From NCBI GenBank assembly GCA_025153755.1, contig JAOALD010000001.1, forward strand, positions 186,001 to 250,000: DNA of 64,000 nucleotides, given 5' to 3'. How positions within the stretch are numbered: the first letter of the stretch is position 1; every line of letters starts with the position of its first letter. The notes beneath the pieces are model-generated. The model was not told the origin of the DNA, ran no database searches, and saw nothing but the letters and a program-made list of their open reading frames with translations. The translations under genes were made by a program, and so were the position numbers. This document shows positions 1 through 9,597 of the stretch, one piece after another. Origin of the DNA: SAR92 clade bacterium H921. GTDB lineage: Bacteria > Pseudomonadota > Gammaproteobacteria > Pseudomonadales > Porticoccaceae.

Positions 1-1
1 A

Positions 2-445
2 GCGATGAATGCAGGTATTTCTGTATCGCGAGTTGGTGGCGCAGCCCAGACTAAAATCATCAAGAAACTGTCCGGTGGTATTCGTACCGCACTGGCACAG
101 TATCGTGAACTCGCAGCCTTCTCCCAGTTTGCCTCCGATCTTGATGATGCAACTAAGGCGCAGCTTGACCATGGTGAGCGTGTAACAGAACTGATGAAGC
201 AAAAGCAATATACACCACAGAGTATCGCTGAAATGGGTGTTATGGTTTACGCAGCTGATAACGGGTTCTTGCAGTCAGTTGAAGTTAGCAAGATTGGTGA
301 TTTTGAGGTCGCTCTACTCTCTTATATGAAAGCTGAGCACGGTGACCTGATGGATCAAATTAATCAGTCAGGTGATTACAACGACGATATCGGAGCTGGT
401 TTTAAAGCGGCTCTGGATAAGTTTGTTGCAACCCAAACCTGGTAA
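2..445 (+). CDS. atpA: F1 ATP synthase subunit alpha, C-terminal part
   Basis: The window opens inside this gene; the 147 visible residues are the C-terminal quarter of the alpha subunit, the non-catalytic nucleotide-binding subunit of the F1 headpiece. The segment begins in the hallmark [12 protein letters not shown] stretch, which carries the conserved arginine finger, and continues through the helical C-terminal domain ([35 protein letters not shown]), ending in ATQTW as in E. coli AtpA. The first methionine visible is internal, not the start. atpG follows 27 bases downstream on the same strand, in the standard atpA-G-D-C order. The 5' part and atpIBEFH are presumably just outside the window. 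Confidence 0.97.
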   Translation, partial: AMNAGISVSRVGGAAQTKIIKKLSGGIRTALAQYRELAAFSQFASDLDDATKAQLDHGERVTELMKQKQYTPQSIAEMGVMVYAADNGFLQSVEVSKIGDFEVALLSYMKAEHGDLMDQINQSGDYNDDIGAGFKAALDKFVATQTW

Positions 446-472
446 GTCAGAGTAACCGGACAGGCATAAGAA

Positions 473-1333
473 ATGGCAATCGGTAAAGAAGTTAAAACGA
501 AAATTGCTAGCATTGGCAGCACGCAGAAGATCACTAGCGCCATGGAAATGGTTGCGGCGAGCAAGATGCGTCGAGCGCAGGACCGCATGGCATTGGGCAA
601 GCCCTATGCCCAGCGTATCCGTGATGTTGTGGGTCATATCGCCAAAGCCGTTTCCGAGTACAAACATCAGTATTTGGAAGAGCGTGAAGTTAAACGTGTT
701 GCTTACATTGTGATTTCAACAGATCGCGGTCTCTGTGGTGGCTTGAACATTAACCTGTTCAAGGTGGCTCTGAAGTCGATGAAAGAGTGGTCTGATAAGG
801 GTATCGAGGTTGATATCTGTGTTGTTGGTAATAAAGCAGCAGGTTTCTTTAATGCCGTTGGTGGCAATGTTGTTGCTGCGGTTAAAGATATAGGTGATGA
901 GCCTAATGCGGCAGATTTGATTGGTGGCGTAAAAGTGATGTTGGACGCCTTTGATGAAGGCCGTATCGACAAGCTGTTTGTGGTGAGCAACGAATTTGTT
1001 AACACAATGACTCAGTCACCAACTGTTGAACAGCTTCTACCATTGGCAGCAACAGATGATACCAGCCTCAATCATCACTGGGACTATATCTATGAGCCAG
1101 ATGCTCAAGAAATACTCGATGGCCTGCTGATTCGCTACATCGAATCCCAGGTATATCAGGGTGTTGTAGAGAACAAAGCCTGCGAGCAGGCGGCCCGAAT
1201 GCTAGCTATGAAAAATGCCACCGATAATGCTGGTGACATGATTGATGAACTACAACTGCTTTATAACAAAGCACGCCAGGCAGCGATTACCCAAGAGCTG
1301 TCAGAAATTGTAAGTGGCGCAGCAGCTGTTTAA
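473..1333 (+). CDS. atpG: F1 ATP synthase subunit gamma
   Basis: Central rotary shaft of F1, coupling proton flow through Fo to ATP synthesis. 286 residues, the family's normal length. The N-terminal coiled-coil helix carries [18 protein letters not shown] (about 19-36), the conserved core has [11 protein letters not shown] (82-92), and the C-terminal helix ends in [14 protein letters not shown], which inserts into the alpha3beta3 barrel. It starts at an ATG 27 bases after atpA and is followed 41 bases later by atpD, so it sits in the middle of the atp operon. Nothing unusual is seen in the conserved positions. Confidence 0.98.
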   Translation: MAIGKEVKTKIASIGSTQKITSAMEMVAASKMRRAQDRMALGKPYAQRIRDVVGHIAKAVSEYKHQYLEEREVKRVAYIVISTDRGLCGGLNINLFKVALKSMKEWSDKGIEVDICVVGNKAAGFFNAVGGNVVAAVKDIGDEPNAADLIGGVKVMLDAFDEGRIDKLFVVSNEFVNTMTQSPTVEQLLPLAATDDTSLNHHWDYIYEPDAQEILDGLLIRYIESQVYQGVVENKACEQAARMLAMKNATDNAGDMIDELQLLYNKARQAAITQELSEIVSGAAAV

Positions 1334-1362
1334 AGCCAAATGAATTTTAAAGGTTTAGTTAA

Positions 1363-2772
<1,410 letters not shown>

Positions 2773-2799
2773 ATTGCAGCAAGCAAAGGCAATAAAGAA

Positions 2800-3225
2800 A
2801 TGGTTATGACAGTTCATTGTGACATTGTAAGTGCGGATGAATCCATTTTCTCCGGGTTGGTTGAGATGGTTGTTGCCACTGGATCTCTCGGAGAATTGGG
2901 TATTACGGCAGGACATGCGCCGCTGTTGAGTGATTTGCGCCCAGGGCCGGTTCGTATAGTTAAACAAGCAGGTGAAGAAGAAGTTTACTACCTGTCAGGC
3001 GGGTACCTCGAGGTACAGCCGACTACCATCTCAATACTGGCTGATACGGCAGTGCGGGCAGACGATATTGATGAGGCAGCAGCGGCGGAAGCTGTAAAGG
3101 ATGCAGAAACCGCCCTAGCAAATCAGTCGGGTGAAATAGAGTACTCTAAAGCAGCCGCTATATTGGCGGAATCTACAGCGCAACTGCGCACGGTTCAGGC
3201 ACTGCGTAAGAAATTAGGTGGCTAA
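2800..3225 (+). CDS. atpC: F1 ATP synthase subunit epsilon
   Basis: Small regulatory subunit of F1 that links the gamma shaft to the c-ring and can inhibit ATP hydrolysis. 141 residues: an N-terminal beta-sandwich ([45 protein letters not shown]) and a C-terminal two-helix domain rich in Ala/Glu (about 88-141). Two starts are possible, ATG at 2800 or ATG at 2806; the second gives the more usual MTVHCDI N-terminus. It is the last gene of the atp operon, with a Rho-independent terminator 13 bases after the stop. Confidence 0.97.
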   Translation: MVMTVHCDIVSADESIFSGLVEMVVATGSLGELGITAGHAPLLSDLRPGPVRIVKQAGEEEVYYLSGGYLEVQPTTISILADTAVRADDIDEAAAAEAVKDAETALANQSGEIEYSKAAAILAESTAQLRTVQALRKKLGG

Positions 3226-3237
3226 CTGGGTTCAGAT

Positions 3238-3268
3238 TAAAAAGGGTGGCCTGGCCACCCTTTTTTTT
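3238..3268 (+). terminator. Rho-independent terminator of the atp operon
   Basis: GC-rich hairpin GGGTGGC / GCCACCC with a three-base loop, flanked by AAA on the left and eight T on the right. It directly follows atpC, so it most likely ends the ATP synthase transcript. The A-tract on the left could also let it work on the opposite strand, but no minus-strand gene ends here. Confidence 0.92.
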
Positions 3269-3341
3269 GCCTATACTTTTTAGGCTGTCAGTCAATACTC
3301 CGCTTGCAGACGATTGCTATAGCCCTTGTGTTGTTGTTAAT

Positions 3342-3369
3342 TTGACAGTACCGTAATAAACAATAAAAA
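3342..3369 (+). promoter_or_regulatory. Probable sigma-70 promoter of glmU-glmS
   Basis: A perfect TTGACA (3342-3347) is followed after 16 bases by TAAAAA (3364-3369), a four-of-six match to TATAAT, about 40 bases upstream of the glmU ATG and after the atp terminator. The -35 match is strong and the -10 is weak, so the exact start point is uncertain. Confidence 0.5.
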
Positions 3370-3410
3370 CCTTGTTGATTCCGATAAGCCGGAGCATTTA
3401 AAGACTACCT

Positions 3411-4781
3411 ATGATCACCACCGACATTATTATTCTCGCCGCAGGTAAGGGCACTCGGATGCAGTCTGCGTTACCTAAGGTACTGCATCAATTAGCGGGA
3501 CAACCCATGCTTTCCCATGTGTTAACGGCCGCCGACACTGTGGTTGGAGGGCAAAAAATCGTGATCACCGGCCATGGCTCCGATAAAGTAGAGCACGCCA
3601 TAAAAGACACGGACAGTATAATTGTGCAACAGCAAGAACAGTTGGGAACCGCCCATGCGGTACAGATGGCAATTCCCTATTTGCGCAGCGACGCTAGGGT
3701 GCTCATTCTGTATGGGGATGTACCCCTTATAAGTGCGGATACCATCCATAAAATGTTAGCCGCAGTATCAGACAATAACATCGGCTTACTCACCATCAAT
3801 CTCGATGATCCGCAGGGCTATGGACGCGTTGTGCGCAATCCGCTCGGTGACATCGAAGCCATTATTGAACAGAAAGATGCCAGTCCAGACCAGCTTGATA
3901 TCAACGAGATCAACACCGGCGTTTTAGCGCTGGGGGCTAGCCAGTTGATTGAATGGCTGCCGCAAATTGATAATAACAACGCCCAGGGAGAGTATTACCT
4001 AACAGACCTTATTGCCTTAGCTCGAGCTAATGGCTATAAAATCAACAGTATTCAGCCCACATCTGCCAGCGAGGTAAAAGGCGTGAATAATCGCATTCAA
4101 CTCAGCCACACGGAGCGCGCTCTGCAGTTACAGCTAGCAGAGGAACTAATGCTGTCAGGAACCACCCTGGCAGATCCGAATCGCTTTGATCAGCGTGGCA
4201 AACTCAGCGCTGGAACCGATAACTTTATTGATGTGAACTGCCTTTTTGAAGGAGAAGTTATTCTGGGTTCAGGTGTTTATATCGGCCCAAATTGCCATAT
4301 TACCGACAGTGTAATCGGTGATGGAGTCGAAATTAAATCTAATACGGTAATCGAATCATCTCGTGTTGGTGACCATAGCATTCTTGGCCCCTTTGCCAGA
4401 ATTCGACCCGGCACTGAGCTAGGAAAAAATACCAAGGTTGGCAACTACGTTGAGACTAAAAAAGCTATTGTTGGGGATGGCAGTAAAATAAATCACCTGA
4501 GTTACATAGGCGATGCTGAGCTGGGAGACAACGTCAATATAGGTGCAGGTACCATTATCTGTAATTATGATGGCGTAAATAAGCATAAAACTCTTATAGG
4601 TGACGGTGCCTTCGTGGGGTCTAATAGTACTCTTGTTGCACCGGTGGCGATTGGCCAGCAGGGATTTGTAGCAGCTGGTTCCACGCTAACTCAAGATGTT
4701 TCCGCTAGCGCCCTGGCTGTGAGTAGAACCAAACAACGTAATATTGAGGGCTGGAAGCGCCCGGCTAAAAAGGACGACTAA
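3411..4781 (+). CDS. glmU: Bifunctional N-acetylglucosamine-1-P uridyltransferase / glucosamine-1-P acetyltransferase
   Basis: Makes UDP-GlcNAc, the precursor of peptidoglycan and LPS, by acetylating glucosamine-1-phosphate and then transferring UMP. 456 residues, as in E. coli. The N-terminal pyrophosphorylase domain opens with LAAGKGTRMQSALPKVLH (about 9-26). The C-terminal half (from about 250) is a left-handed beta-helix of hexapeptide repeats (IGPNCHITDSVIGDGVEIKS, then NVNIGAGTIICNYDG) forming the acetyltransferase. glmS follows after 3 bases, so the two pathway enzymes are co-transcribed. Unlike many Pseudomonas genomes, no DeoR-type regulator lies between them. Confidence 0.98.
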   Translation: MITTDIIILAAGKGTRMQSALPKVLHQLAGQPMLSHVLTAADTVVGGQKIVITGHGSDKVEHAIKDTDSIIVQQQEQLGTAHAVQMAIPYLRSDARVLILYGDVPLISADTIHKMLAAVSDNNIGLLTINLDDPQGYGRVVRNPLGDIEAIIEQKDASPDQLDINEINTGVLALGASQLIEWLPQIDNNNAQGEYYLTDLIALARANGYKINSIQPTSASEVKGVNNRIQLSHTERALQLQLAEELMLSGTTLADPNRFDQRGKLSAGTDNFIDVNCLFEGEVILGSGVYIGPNCHITDSVIGDGVEIKSNTVIESSRVGDHSILGPFARIRPGTELGKNTKVGNYVETKKAIVGDGSKINHLSYIGDAELGDNVNIGAGTIICNYDGVNKHKTLIGDGAFVGSNSTLVAPVAIGQQGFVAAGSTLTQDVSASALAVSRTKQRNIEGWKRPAKKDD

Positions 4782-4784
4782 TAT

Positions 4785-6614
4785 ATGTGCGGAATTGTAG
4801 GCGCAGCCACGCAGCGCAATGTTTATAAGATACTCATTGAGGGACTTCGCCGATTAGAGTATCGCGGTTATGACTCCGCTGGCCTATCAATAATTGACGA
4901 AACCCAAGTTCTACAAACTAGAAAAACTGTTGGCAAAGTCGCCGAATTAGAAATAGTTACCGGGGAAAATCCGCTATCGGGCCAAACAGGAATTGCACAC
5001 ACCAGATGGGCTACTCACGGCGCACCTACTACAGTTAACTCACACCCTCACATATCCGCAGGTGTGTCGGTTGTGCACAATGGGATTATTGAAAATCATG
5101 ATGCTCTGCGTCGAGAAATGATCGATGCTGGGTACACCTTTATATCTTCAACAGACACTGAGGTTATCGCTCACCTAATAAATTATTATTTATTAGAGGA
5201 AAAGGGTCTTCGTAATGCTGCACAAAAAACTATTGCGCGCCTAGATGGTGCCTATGCGCTAGGTGTGATCAGTGAGGCTGAGCCGGGCCTTATAATTGCT
5301 GCTCGCAGTGGTAGCCCTTTAGTTATTGGAGTCGGTATTGATGAGAACTTTATCGCTTCAGACCAAATTGCCTTGCGGCAAGTTACTGACCGTTTCATAT
5401 TTTTAGAAGAGGGCGACTTAGTAGAACTTCGCCACGATACCTATCAAATATTCGATCTAGCAAACCAAAAAGTCGAGCGTCCGCTACAAGAAATCCATGA
5501 CCAAGACCAGGTAGCGGAAAAAGATGGGTATCGCCACTTTATGCAGAAAGAAATTTTTGAACAACCCGATGTAATCGCTAATACCTTTGCCGGTCGCATT
5601 GGTGGGGATCATATTCTTGAAGCAATTTTTGGCTACCAGGCAGAAGCGCTATTCGAAAGAGCCCAAGCCATACATATTATTGCCTGCGGCACCAGCTTCC
5701 ATTCTGGCCTTGTCGCAAAGTACTGGATAGAGCAGTATGCCGGCCTACCCTGCCAGGTCGAGGTGGCCAGTGAATACCGTTACCGAGAGGTAGCGGTTCC
5801 TAAAGAAACTCTGTTCGTTACGATCTCCCAGTCTGGAGAGACTGCAGATACCCTGGCTGCTTTGCGTAAAGCGAAACATAATCAATATCTGGGATACTTG
5901 GCGATTTGTAATGTTGCCAATAGCTCGTTAGTACGTGAATCAAATATTTCATTAATGACGATGGCAGGCGTAGAGATAGGAGTAGCGTCTACCAAGGCTT
6001 TCACAACTCAGCTTGTAGCACTACAACTTCTCTCTTTAGCATTAGCAAAGCATAACGGCCTTGATCCGGAGACGGAAAAAAAGCTCGTAGAAAACCTACA
6101 CAAATTACCTCGACTAAGCGCCCAGGTCTTGGCATTAGATCCAATGATTGAATCTGTATCTGAATCCTTCGCTAATAAACATCATGCTCTATTTCTCGGT
6201 CGTGGCGAGCAGTATCCAATTGCGCTTGAAGGTGCGCTAAAGCTAAAAGAAATTTCTTATATCCATGCTGAAGCCTATCCATCGGGCGAGCTAAAACACG
6301 GTCCGTTAGCACTGGTTGACGAAGATATGCCTGTTGTAACCGTCGCCCCAAATAATGAATTATTGGAAAAACTAAAATCTAATTTACACGAAGTAAGAGC
6401 CCGTGGCGGAGAGCTATTTGTTTTCGCAGATCGCGACTCAGGATTCGTTAGTGAACCAGGAATTACGGTTATTGAAATGCCCCATGTTCCGCAGAGCCTA
6501 GAAGCAATTATTTATACACTACCATTGCAGATGCTTTCCTATCATGTTGCCCTTCTAAAAGGCACTGATGTTGACCAGCCGAGAAATTTAGCAAAATCAG
6601 TTACGGTAGAATAG
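4785..6614 (+). CDS. glmS: Glutamine:fructose-6-phosphate aminotransferase (isomerizing)
   Basis: First step of amino-sugar synthesis: fructose-6-phosphate plus glutamine gives glucosamine-6-phosphate. 609 residues. The mature protein starts with catalytic Cys2 (MCGIVGA) of the Ntn glutaminase domain, which includes RRLEYRGYDSAGLS and HTRWATHG. Two SIS sugar-binding domains follow (IIACGTSFHSGLVAKYW, ISQSGETADT; later SGELKHGPLALV). The C-terminus DQPRNLAKSVTVE is the conserved family ending that closes the active site. It lies 3 bases after glmU. Immediately downstream the DNA becomes AT-rich and accessory; the 3' end of glmS is a well-known insertion target (Tn7), but no transposon ends were recognised here. 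Confidence 0.98.
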   Translation: MCGIVGAATQRNVYKILIEGLRRLEYRGYDSAGLSIIDETQVLQTRKTVGKVAELEIVTGENPLSGQTGIAHTRWATHGAPTTVNSHPHISAGVSVVHNGIIENHDALRREMIDAGYTFISSTDTEVIAHLINYYLLEEKGLRNAAQKTIARLDGAYALGVISEAEPGLIIAARSGSPLVIGVGIDENFIASDQIALRQVTDRFIFLEEGDLVELRHDTYQIFDLANQKVERPLQEIHDQDQVAEKDGYRHFMQKEIFEQPDVIANTFAGRIGGDHILEAIFGYQAEALFERAQAIHIIACGTSFHSGLVAKYWIEQYAGLPCQVEVASEYRYREVAVPKETLFVTISQSGETADTLAALRKAKHNQYLGYLAICNVANSSLVRESNISLMTMAGVEIGVASTKAFTTQLVALQLLSLALAKHNGLDPETEKKLVENLHKLPRLSAQVLALDPMIESVSESFANKHHALFLGRGEQYPIALEGALKLKEISYIHAEAYPSGELKHGPLALVDEDMPVVTVAPNNELLEKLKSNLHEVRARGGELFVFADRDSGFVSEPGITVIEMPHVPQSLEAIIYTLPLQMLSYHVALLKGTDVDQPRNLAKSVTVE

Positions 6615-6616
6615 AT

Positions 6617-7084
6617 TTGAGTGCAGGTTTGAAAAAGAACTTTAATACTAAACTTTTTTCAGAAGGTGCAGAATTTCTAGTTTTATCTAAATTGCTCTTA
6701 GCAAGAATTGAGACTTATAAGGCATATGAAAATCAAGAGGGTTATGACTTAGTTGCAATCAATGCAAGAAAGAATTTAAGTGCAAAAATACAGGTAAAAA
6801 GCAAAAACTTTAAGGGAGACAGCAGTTTCTATTTAAATAAAGACTGTAAAACCGAGTCAGATTTCTATGTTTTTGCACAAACAAACTCTTTGACAAGAGA
6901 TTATAAAGTTATACCCGACAGTGAAAGCAGACCAAATCTATTTGTTTTAGATCTTAAAACAGTAAATAAGTATAAAAAGATTGATAACAAGGGGACACCC
7001 TATCTCTTGCTATCATCATTGCCAGATAAAGAGCAATATCTTGAAGACTGGGATCAAATTAGAAAATTTTTAAAGGTGGCATAA
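6617..7084 (+). CDS. Uncharacterised protein with PD-(D/E)XK nuclease-like fold
   Basis: 155 residues starting at TTG two bases after the glmS stop; there is no in-frame ATG, so this weak start (or none) must be used. The middle of the protein has the pattern EGAEFLVLSKLLL, then EGYDLVAIN, then KIQVKSKNF, i.e. Glu - Asp - Gln-x-Lys in the spacing seen in PD-(D/E)XK-type nuclease-like proteins (Holliday-resolvase and restriction-endonuclease relatives). The C-terminus YLEDWDQIRKFL resembles similar hypothetical proteins. The gene is much richer in A/T and Lys/Asn than glmS, suggesting acquisition. Function is unknown; nuclease activity is inferred from the motif only. No restriction methylase is adjacent. 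Confidence 0.6.
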   Translation: MSAGLKKNFNTKLFSEGAEFLVLSKLLLARIETYKAYENQEGYDLVAINARKNLSAKIQVKSKNFKGDSSFYLNKDCKTESDFYVFAQTNSLTRDYKVIPDSESRPNLFVLDLKTVNKYKKIDNKGTPYLLLSSLPDKEQYLEDWDQIRKFLKVA

Positions 7085-7390
7085 TTAGTCATGAACAGAC
7101 AAGAAATTGAGTTTTATTAAAAGTTTCACAAAGGATTCAGAAAAAATCATACTCTTAATTCTGCACTCAAATCTAATTTGTTACAGTGGAGTAAATTTAA
7201 ACAACAATTAGTTTGTACCCCGCATTCTGCTGGGGTTTTGAAAATCAGTACCATTTAATACCGGTAAAAATAACTCTAATATTTTCACCTTTTTTCATGT
7301 TAGCGAAAGTCATGATGGATTGTCCTGACATGTTGTGATCTTCTATGTATATTAATAGGACACTCATAAGAAGTTGTGGCAGGATAAATA
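7085..7390. other. AT-rich non-coding stretch with coding remnants
   Basis: About 300 bases without an intact gene. On the plus strand a frame opens at ATG 7091 after an AAGGTGG ribosome-binding-like site, hits TAA after nine codons (7118-7120), then stays open in the same frame to TAA at 7258-7260, which looks like a decayed short gene. On the minus strand a 40-codon frame (7367 to 7245) with no ribosome binding site is also open. A GC-rich hairpin at 7217-7238 may be a terminator. None of these is supported well enough to call a gene. Confidence 0.4.
7217..7239 (+). terminator. Possible terminator after the glmS transcript
   Basis: Hairpin ACCCCGC / GCTGGGGT (one bulged T, five-base loop ATTCT) followed by TTTTG-like sequence. 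It lies about 130 bases after the PD-(D/E)XK-like gene and is the first hairpin downstream of glmS, so it may end that transcript. The T-tract is short, so the call is tentative. Confidence 0.45.
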
Positions 7391-7891
7391 GTGCAAAATT
7401 GATTCCTAATTTCAGGTGCAATTCTTTCTTTTCTTGGCGTGATACTTCATGGTTTTATTGGCGGTAAAATGTATGGAACAAATATAAATAAAAGCGACTT
7501 AGAACCTTTGGGAAAAACCTTAAGTATGTTTTCGTGGCAATTTCATACAATTTTTCTATTTATAACTTCTTGCACTTTAATTTACATCGCAAGTAATCCT
7601 GTATTTGCCATCGCTGCTTATCCAATAATTTATATAAATGTGTTGGGAGGAATTTATTTCTTTATCGTTGGTATTGAAAATACTGAAATGGGTATTTTAG
7701 AAATAATTTTTACTCTGCTATTTACTATGCCAAGTCTTTCAGTAACCGCAAGGCGACTCCAAGATAGAGGCTAGTCAGGTTGATGGCGATTAATTTATCG
7801 GACTGTTGTTGGTGATTTTATAAGTATCGCATTGAATATGCTGCCAACAAAAGAGGATGAAATTCAATGGGGGAGAAACTCCCTTATATAA
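7391..7891 (+). pseudogene. Broken membrane-protein gene, C-terminal end DUF805-like
   Basis: A frame starting at GTG 7391, six bases after AGGA, is interrupted by TGA at codon 4 (7400-7402), is open from there for 123 codons, then has TAG (7772-7774) and TGA (7781-7783) before ending at TAA 7889-7891. The uninterrupted piece (a GTG restart at 7439 would give 111 residues) has three or four hydrophobic helices. Its end, MPSLSVTARRLQDRG, then SG and W across the two stops, then RLIYRTVVGDF, matches the DUF805 pattern PSLAVxxRRLHDxGRSGWW. The N-terminal half instead resembles another small membrane family, so the gene may be a chimera. Three in-frame stops make it a probable pseudogene, though the 7439-7774 segment could still be expressed. 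Confidence 0.55.
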
Positions 7892-8047
7892 AAAGCAATG
7901 AGAACGTTTCATTACATCAGTTACTGAGGTGACTGATTTTATAAGAAGTATGATGTCAGTAAGTTCTTTGCTAAAAGGTTTCAAAAATCGATTTTATGGC
8001 GTGTAAGAAAAAATTATTACTAAAAAAATAATGAGGGAATAACAGTA
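7892..8047. other. Intergenic remnant region
   Basis: No intact gene. A plus-strand frame without a usable upstream start runs from just after TGA at about 7899 to the TAA at about 8005 (peptide-like string ending LLKGFKNRFYGV), which could be the end of another decayed gene. A run of A/T precedes the DoxX-like gene. Confidence 0.3.
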
Positions 8048-8446
8048 ATGGAAAAAATGTCTATCACTACTGGGCGAATATTATTAGGTTTATATTTTTT
8101 ATATCCAGGGATTACTAAAATTCCACGATATGATTTCATGGTCGAATATATGTCCCTGCACAATATTCCACTCATAAACATCTTATTGCCTGTAACAATA
8201 GTTATACAGATAGTTTTTGGTCTGATGCTTATAGCGGGATGTCGTATTAAAGAAACTGCGATTATTCTAGCTGGATTAACCATTTTTATAAACTTAGGAA
8301 TGCATGACTTTTGGAATGAATACCCGAATACAAATGCAAGTCATGAAATGCAAAATTTTGTTAAAAATTTAGGGATATTTGCTGGACTGCTTGTTTTAAT
8401 TGGCGCCAACAAGGTGAGTCAATGGAAGTTGTTTAATAAATTATAA
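8048..8446 (+). CDS. DoxX-like small membrane protein
   Basis: 132 residues with four predicted membrane helices (about 8-24, 44-66, 70-88 and 106-124). The N-terminal motif TTGRILLGLYFLYPGITKI is typical of the DoxX/DoxD-like superfamily, whose members have no single established function. GAGGG lies upstream of the ATG. Its high A/T content matches the surrounding accessory pocket rather than the flanking core genes, so it was probably acquired. It appears intact, unlike its upstream neighbour. Specific substrate or role is unknown. Confidence 0.7.
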   Translation: MEKMSITTGRILLGLYFLYPGITKIPRYDFMVEYMSLHNIPLINILLPVTIVIQIVFGLMLIAGCRIKETAIILAGLTIFINLGMHDFWNEYPNTNASHEMQNFVKNLGIFAGLLVLIGANKVSQWKLFNKL

Positions 8447-8712
8447 TACGTATTAAGATAATTGAAGCGGCCTTAAGACATTAAATAAAATACTTAAATG
8501 TTTCAATTGGACTAGCAAAGAAAGTGTAGAAATACTCACTTGGCTCGTTTTCCGTAGTGCCAAAAACAAGGAAAATTACTTTAAACGCGTACAAAATATA
8601 ACGGTTAGTATTCCTGGCATCGGCGATTTTAAGCCGACGTTTTACTCTAATAATTAACTGCTAATTCCAAGCTGTGATGCCTCTAAAGCCAAGGTCAGTG
8701 CCACGCTATGTA
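8447..8712. other. Intergenic region with an open frame lacking a start
   Basis: A plus-strand frame is open for about 65 codons from 8466 to the TAA near 8657 (for example VEILTWLVFRSAKNKENYF and VSIPGIGDFKPTF) but has no ATG, GTG or TTG at a plausible place, so it is either a gene remnant or chance. A hairpin TCGGC / GCCGA (8620-8637) followed by CGTTTTA lies near its end and could be a weak terminator facing hexR. Confidence 0.3.
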
Positions 8713-9561
8713 TCAGGGGCTTCGTAAAGAAGCGAGACCTTCTTGCAGTTTCTGTAGATGTTGTTGTAGTTGTGGCCCCTTCTTCTTCGCGACACCAATC
8801 GCTAGTACATCAATCACAGCTAGATGTGCGATCCGTGACGATAGTGGCGTGTAGATTTTGATATCTTCCTTGGCGTCAACTTCAATGGCAATGCTCGCAT
8901 TGCGAGCTATAGGTGAGCCGCTCGGTGCGATGGCAATAACAATGCCACCGGCCTGTTTGACTAACTCCATCGAGTCTATTAACGCCCGGGTTCGACCTGA
9001 CTGGGAGATTGCTACCACTACGTCACCTGAATGAAGTGATGTTGCCGACATGTTTTGCAGGTGAGGATCTGAATATGCCGCTGAGGTAATTTGTAAGCGG
9101 AAGAATTTGTGCTGAGCGTCGAATGCAACAGCCGCTGAGGCGCCAAAACCATAAAACTCAACTCGTTCGGCGGTACAAATAGCTGCCACTGCTGAATCAA
9201 GCCGCTCAATCTCAAGACTTTCGCGGACCTTTAATAGGGTATCTATTGTTGAGTCGAACACCTTGTGAGTATATTCACGTGTTGAATCCCCTTCTGTTAC
9301 CGCGATCTGTCCATAACTTGGACTAGCGGCTAATTGTTGGGCCAGGGCAAGCTTGAAGTCTTGGAAGCCATGGCAGCCGACCGCGCGACAAAAACGTACC
9401 ACTGTTGGTTCACTTACCTCGGCCTCCTGCGCGAGATCGACAATACGCATGCGAATTAGCTGCATGGGATTTTTGAGTACAAAGTCTGCGACCTTGCGTT
9501 CAGATTTGCGTAGTGCGGGGAGCGTATCACTAATGGTTTGGGTGAGCTCAGCAGGTTTCAT
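8713..9561 (-). CDS. hexR: HexR-type RpiR-family transcriptional regulator
   Basis: 282-residue regulator of central carbon metabolism; known HexR proteins repress Entner-Doudoroff and glycolytic genes and are released by 2-keto-3-deoxy-6-phosphogluconate. The N-terminal HTH_6 domain (1-77) contains LRKSERKVADFVL and the helix-turn-helix SEPTVVRFCRAVGCHGFQDF (50-69), almost identical to HexR of Pseudomonas and Shewanella. The SIS phosphosugar-binding domain (about 125-255) has EFYGFGASAAVAFDAQHKF and VVVAISQSGRTRAL. No zwf, edd or eda gene lies beside it, so its targets are elsewhere. A TGTAA-type palindrome 22 bases upstream of its ATG suggests autoregulation. Confidence 0.9.
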   Translation of the reverse strand: MKPAELTQTISDTLPALRKSERKVADFVLKNPMQLIRMRIVDLAQEAEVSEPTVVRFCRAVGCHGFQDFKLALAQQLAASPSYGQIAVTEGDSTREYTHKVFDSTIDTLLKVRESLEIERLDSAVAAICTAERVEFYGFGASAAVAFDAQHKFFRLQITSAAYSDPHLQNMSATSLHSGDVVVAISQSGRTRALIDSMELVKQAGGIVIAIAPSGSPIARNASIAIEVDAKEDIKIYTPLSSRIAHLAVIDVLAIGVAKKKGPQLQQHLQKLQEGLASLRSP

Positions 9562-9582
9562 AGTAGGTCCAAGGAAAATTCG

Positions 9583-9597
9583 TGTAAAAAATTTACA
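9583..9597 (-). promoter_or_regulatory. HexR-type operator upstream of hexR
   Basis: A perfect 15-base palindrome, TGTAAA-AAA-TTTACA, lies 22 bases upstream of the hexR ATG. It follows the published HexR consensus (TGTAATTAAATTACA-like). Read on the minus strand it overlaps a plausible -10 element (TAAATT), so bound HexR would block its own promoter. The match is seen directly; the binding is inferred. Confidence 0.65.

Noticed and set aside
6612-6650. Tn7 insertion at the glmS attachment region
   Set aside because: The accessory pocket begins here, but no Tn7 end sequences or tns genes were recognised.
7245-7367. 40-codon minus-strand frame in the accessory pocket
   Set aside because: Complete frame but no ribosome binding site, no recognisable similarity and strong A/T bias; kept only as a remark in the gap entry.
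7790-7984. 64-codon minus-strand frame
   Set aside because: Lies opposite the DUF805-like remnant, whose plus-strand reading is more protein-like; judged a shadow.
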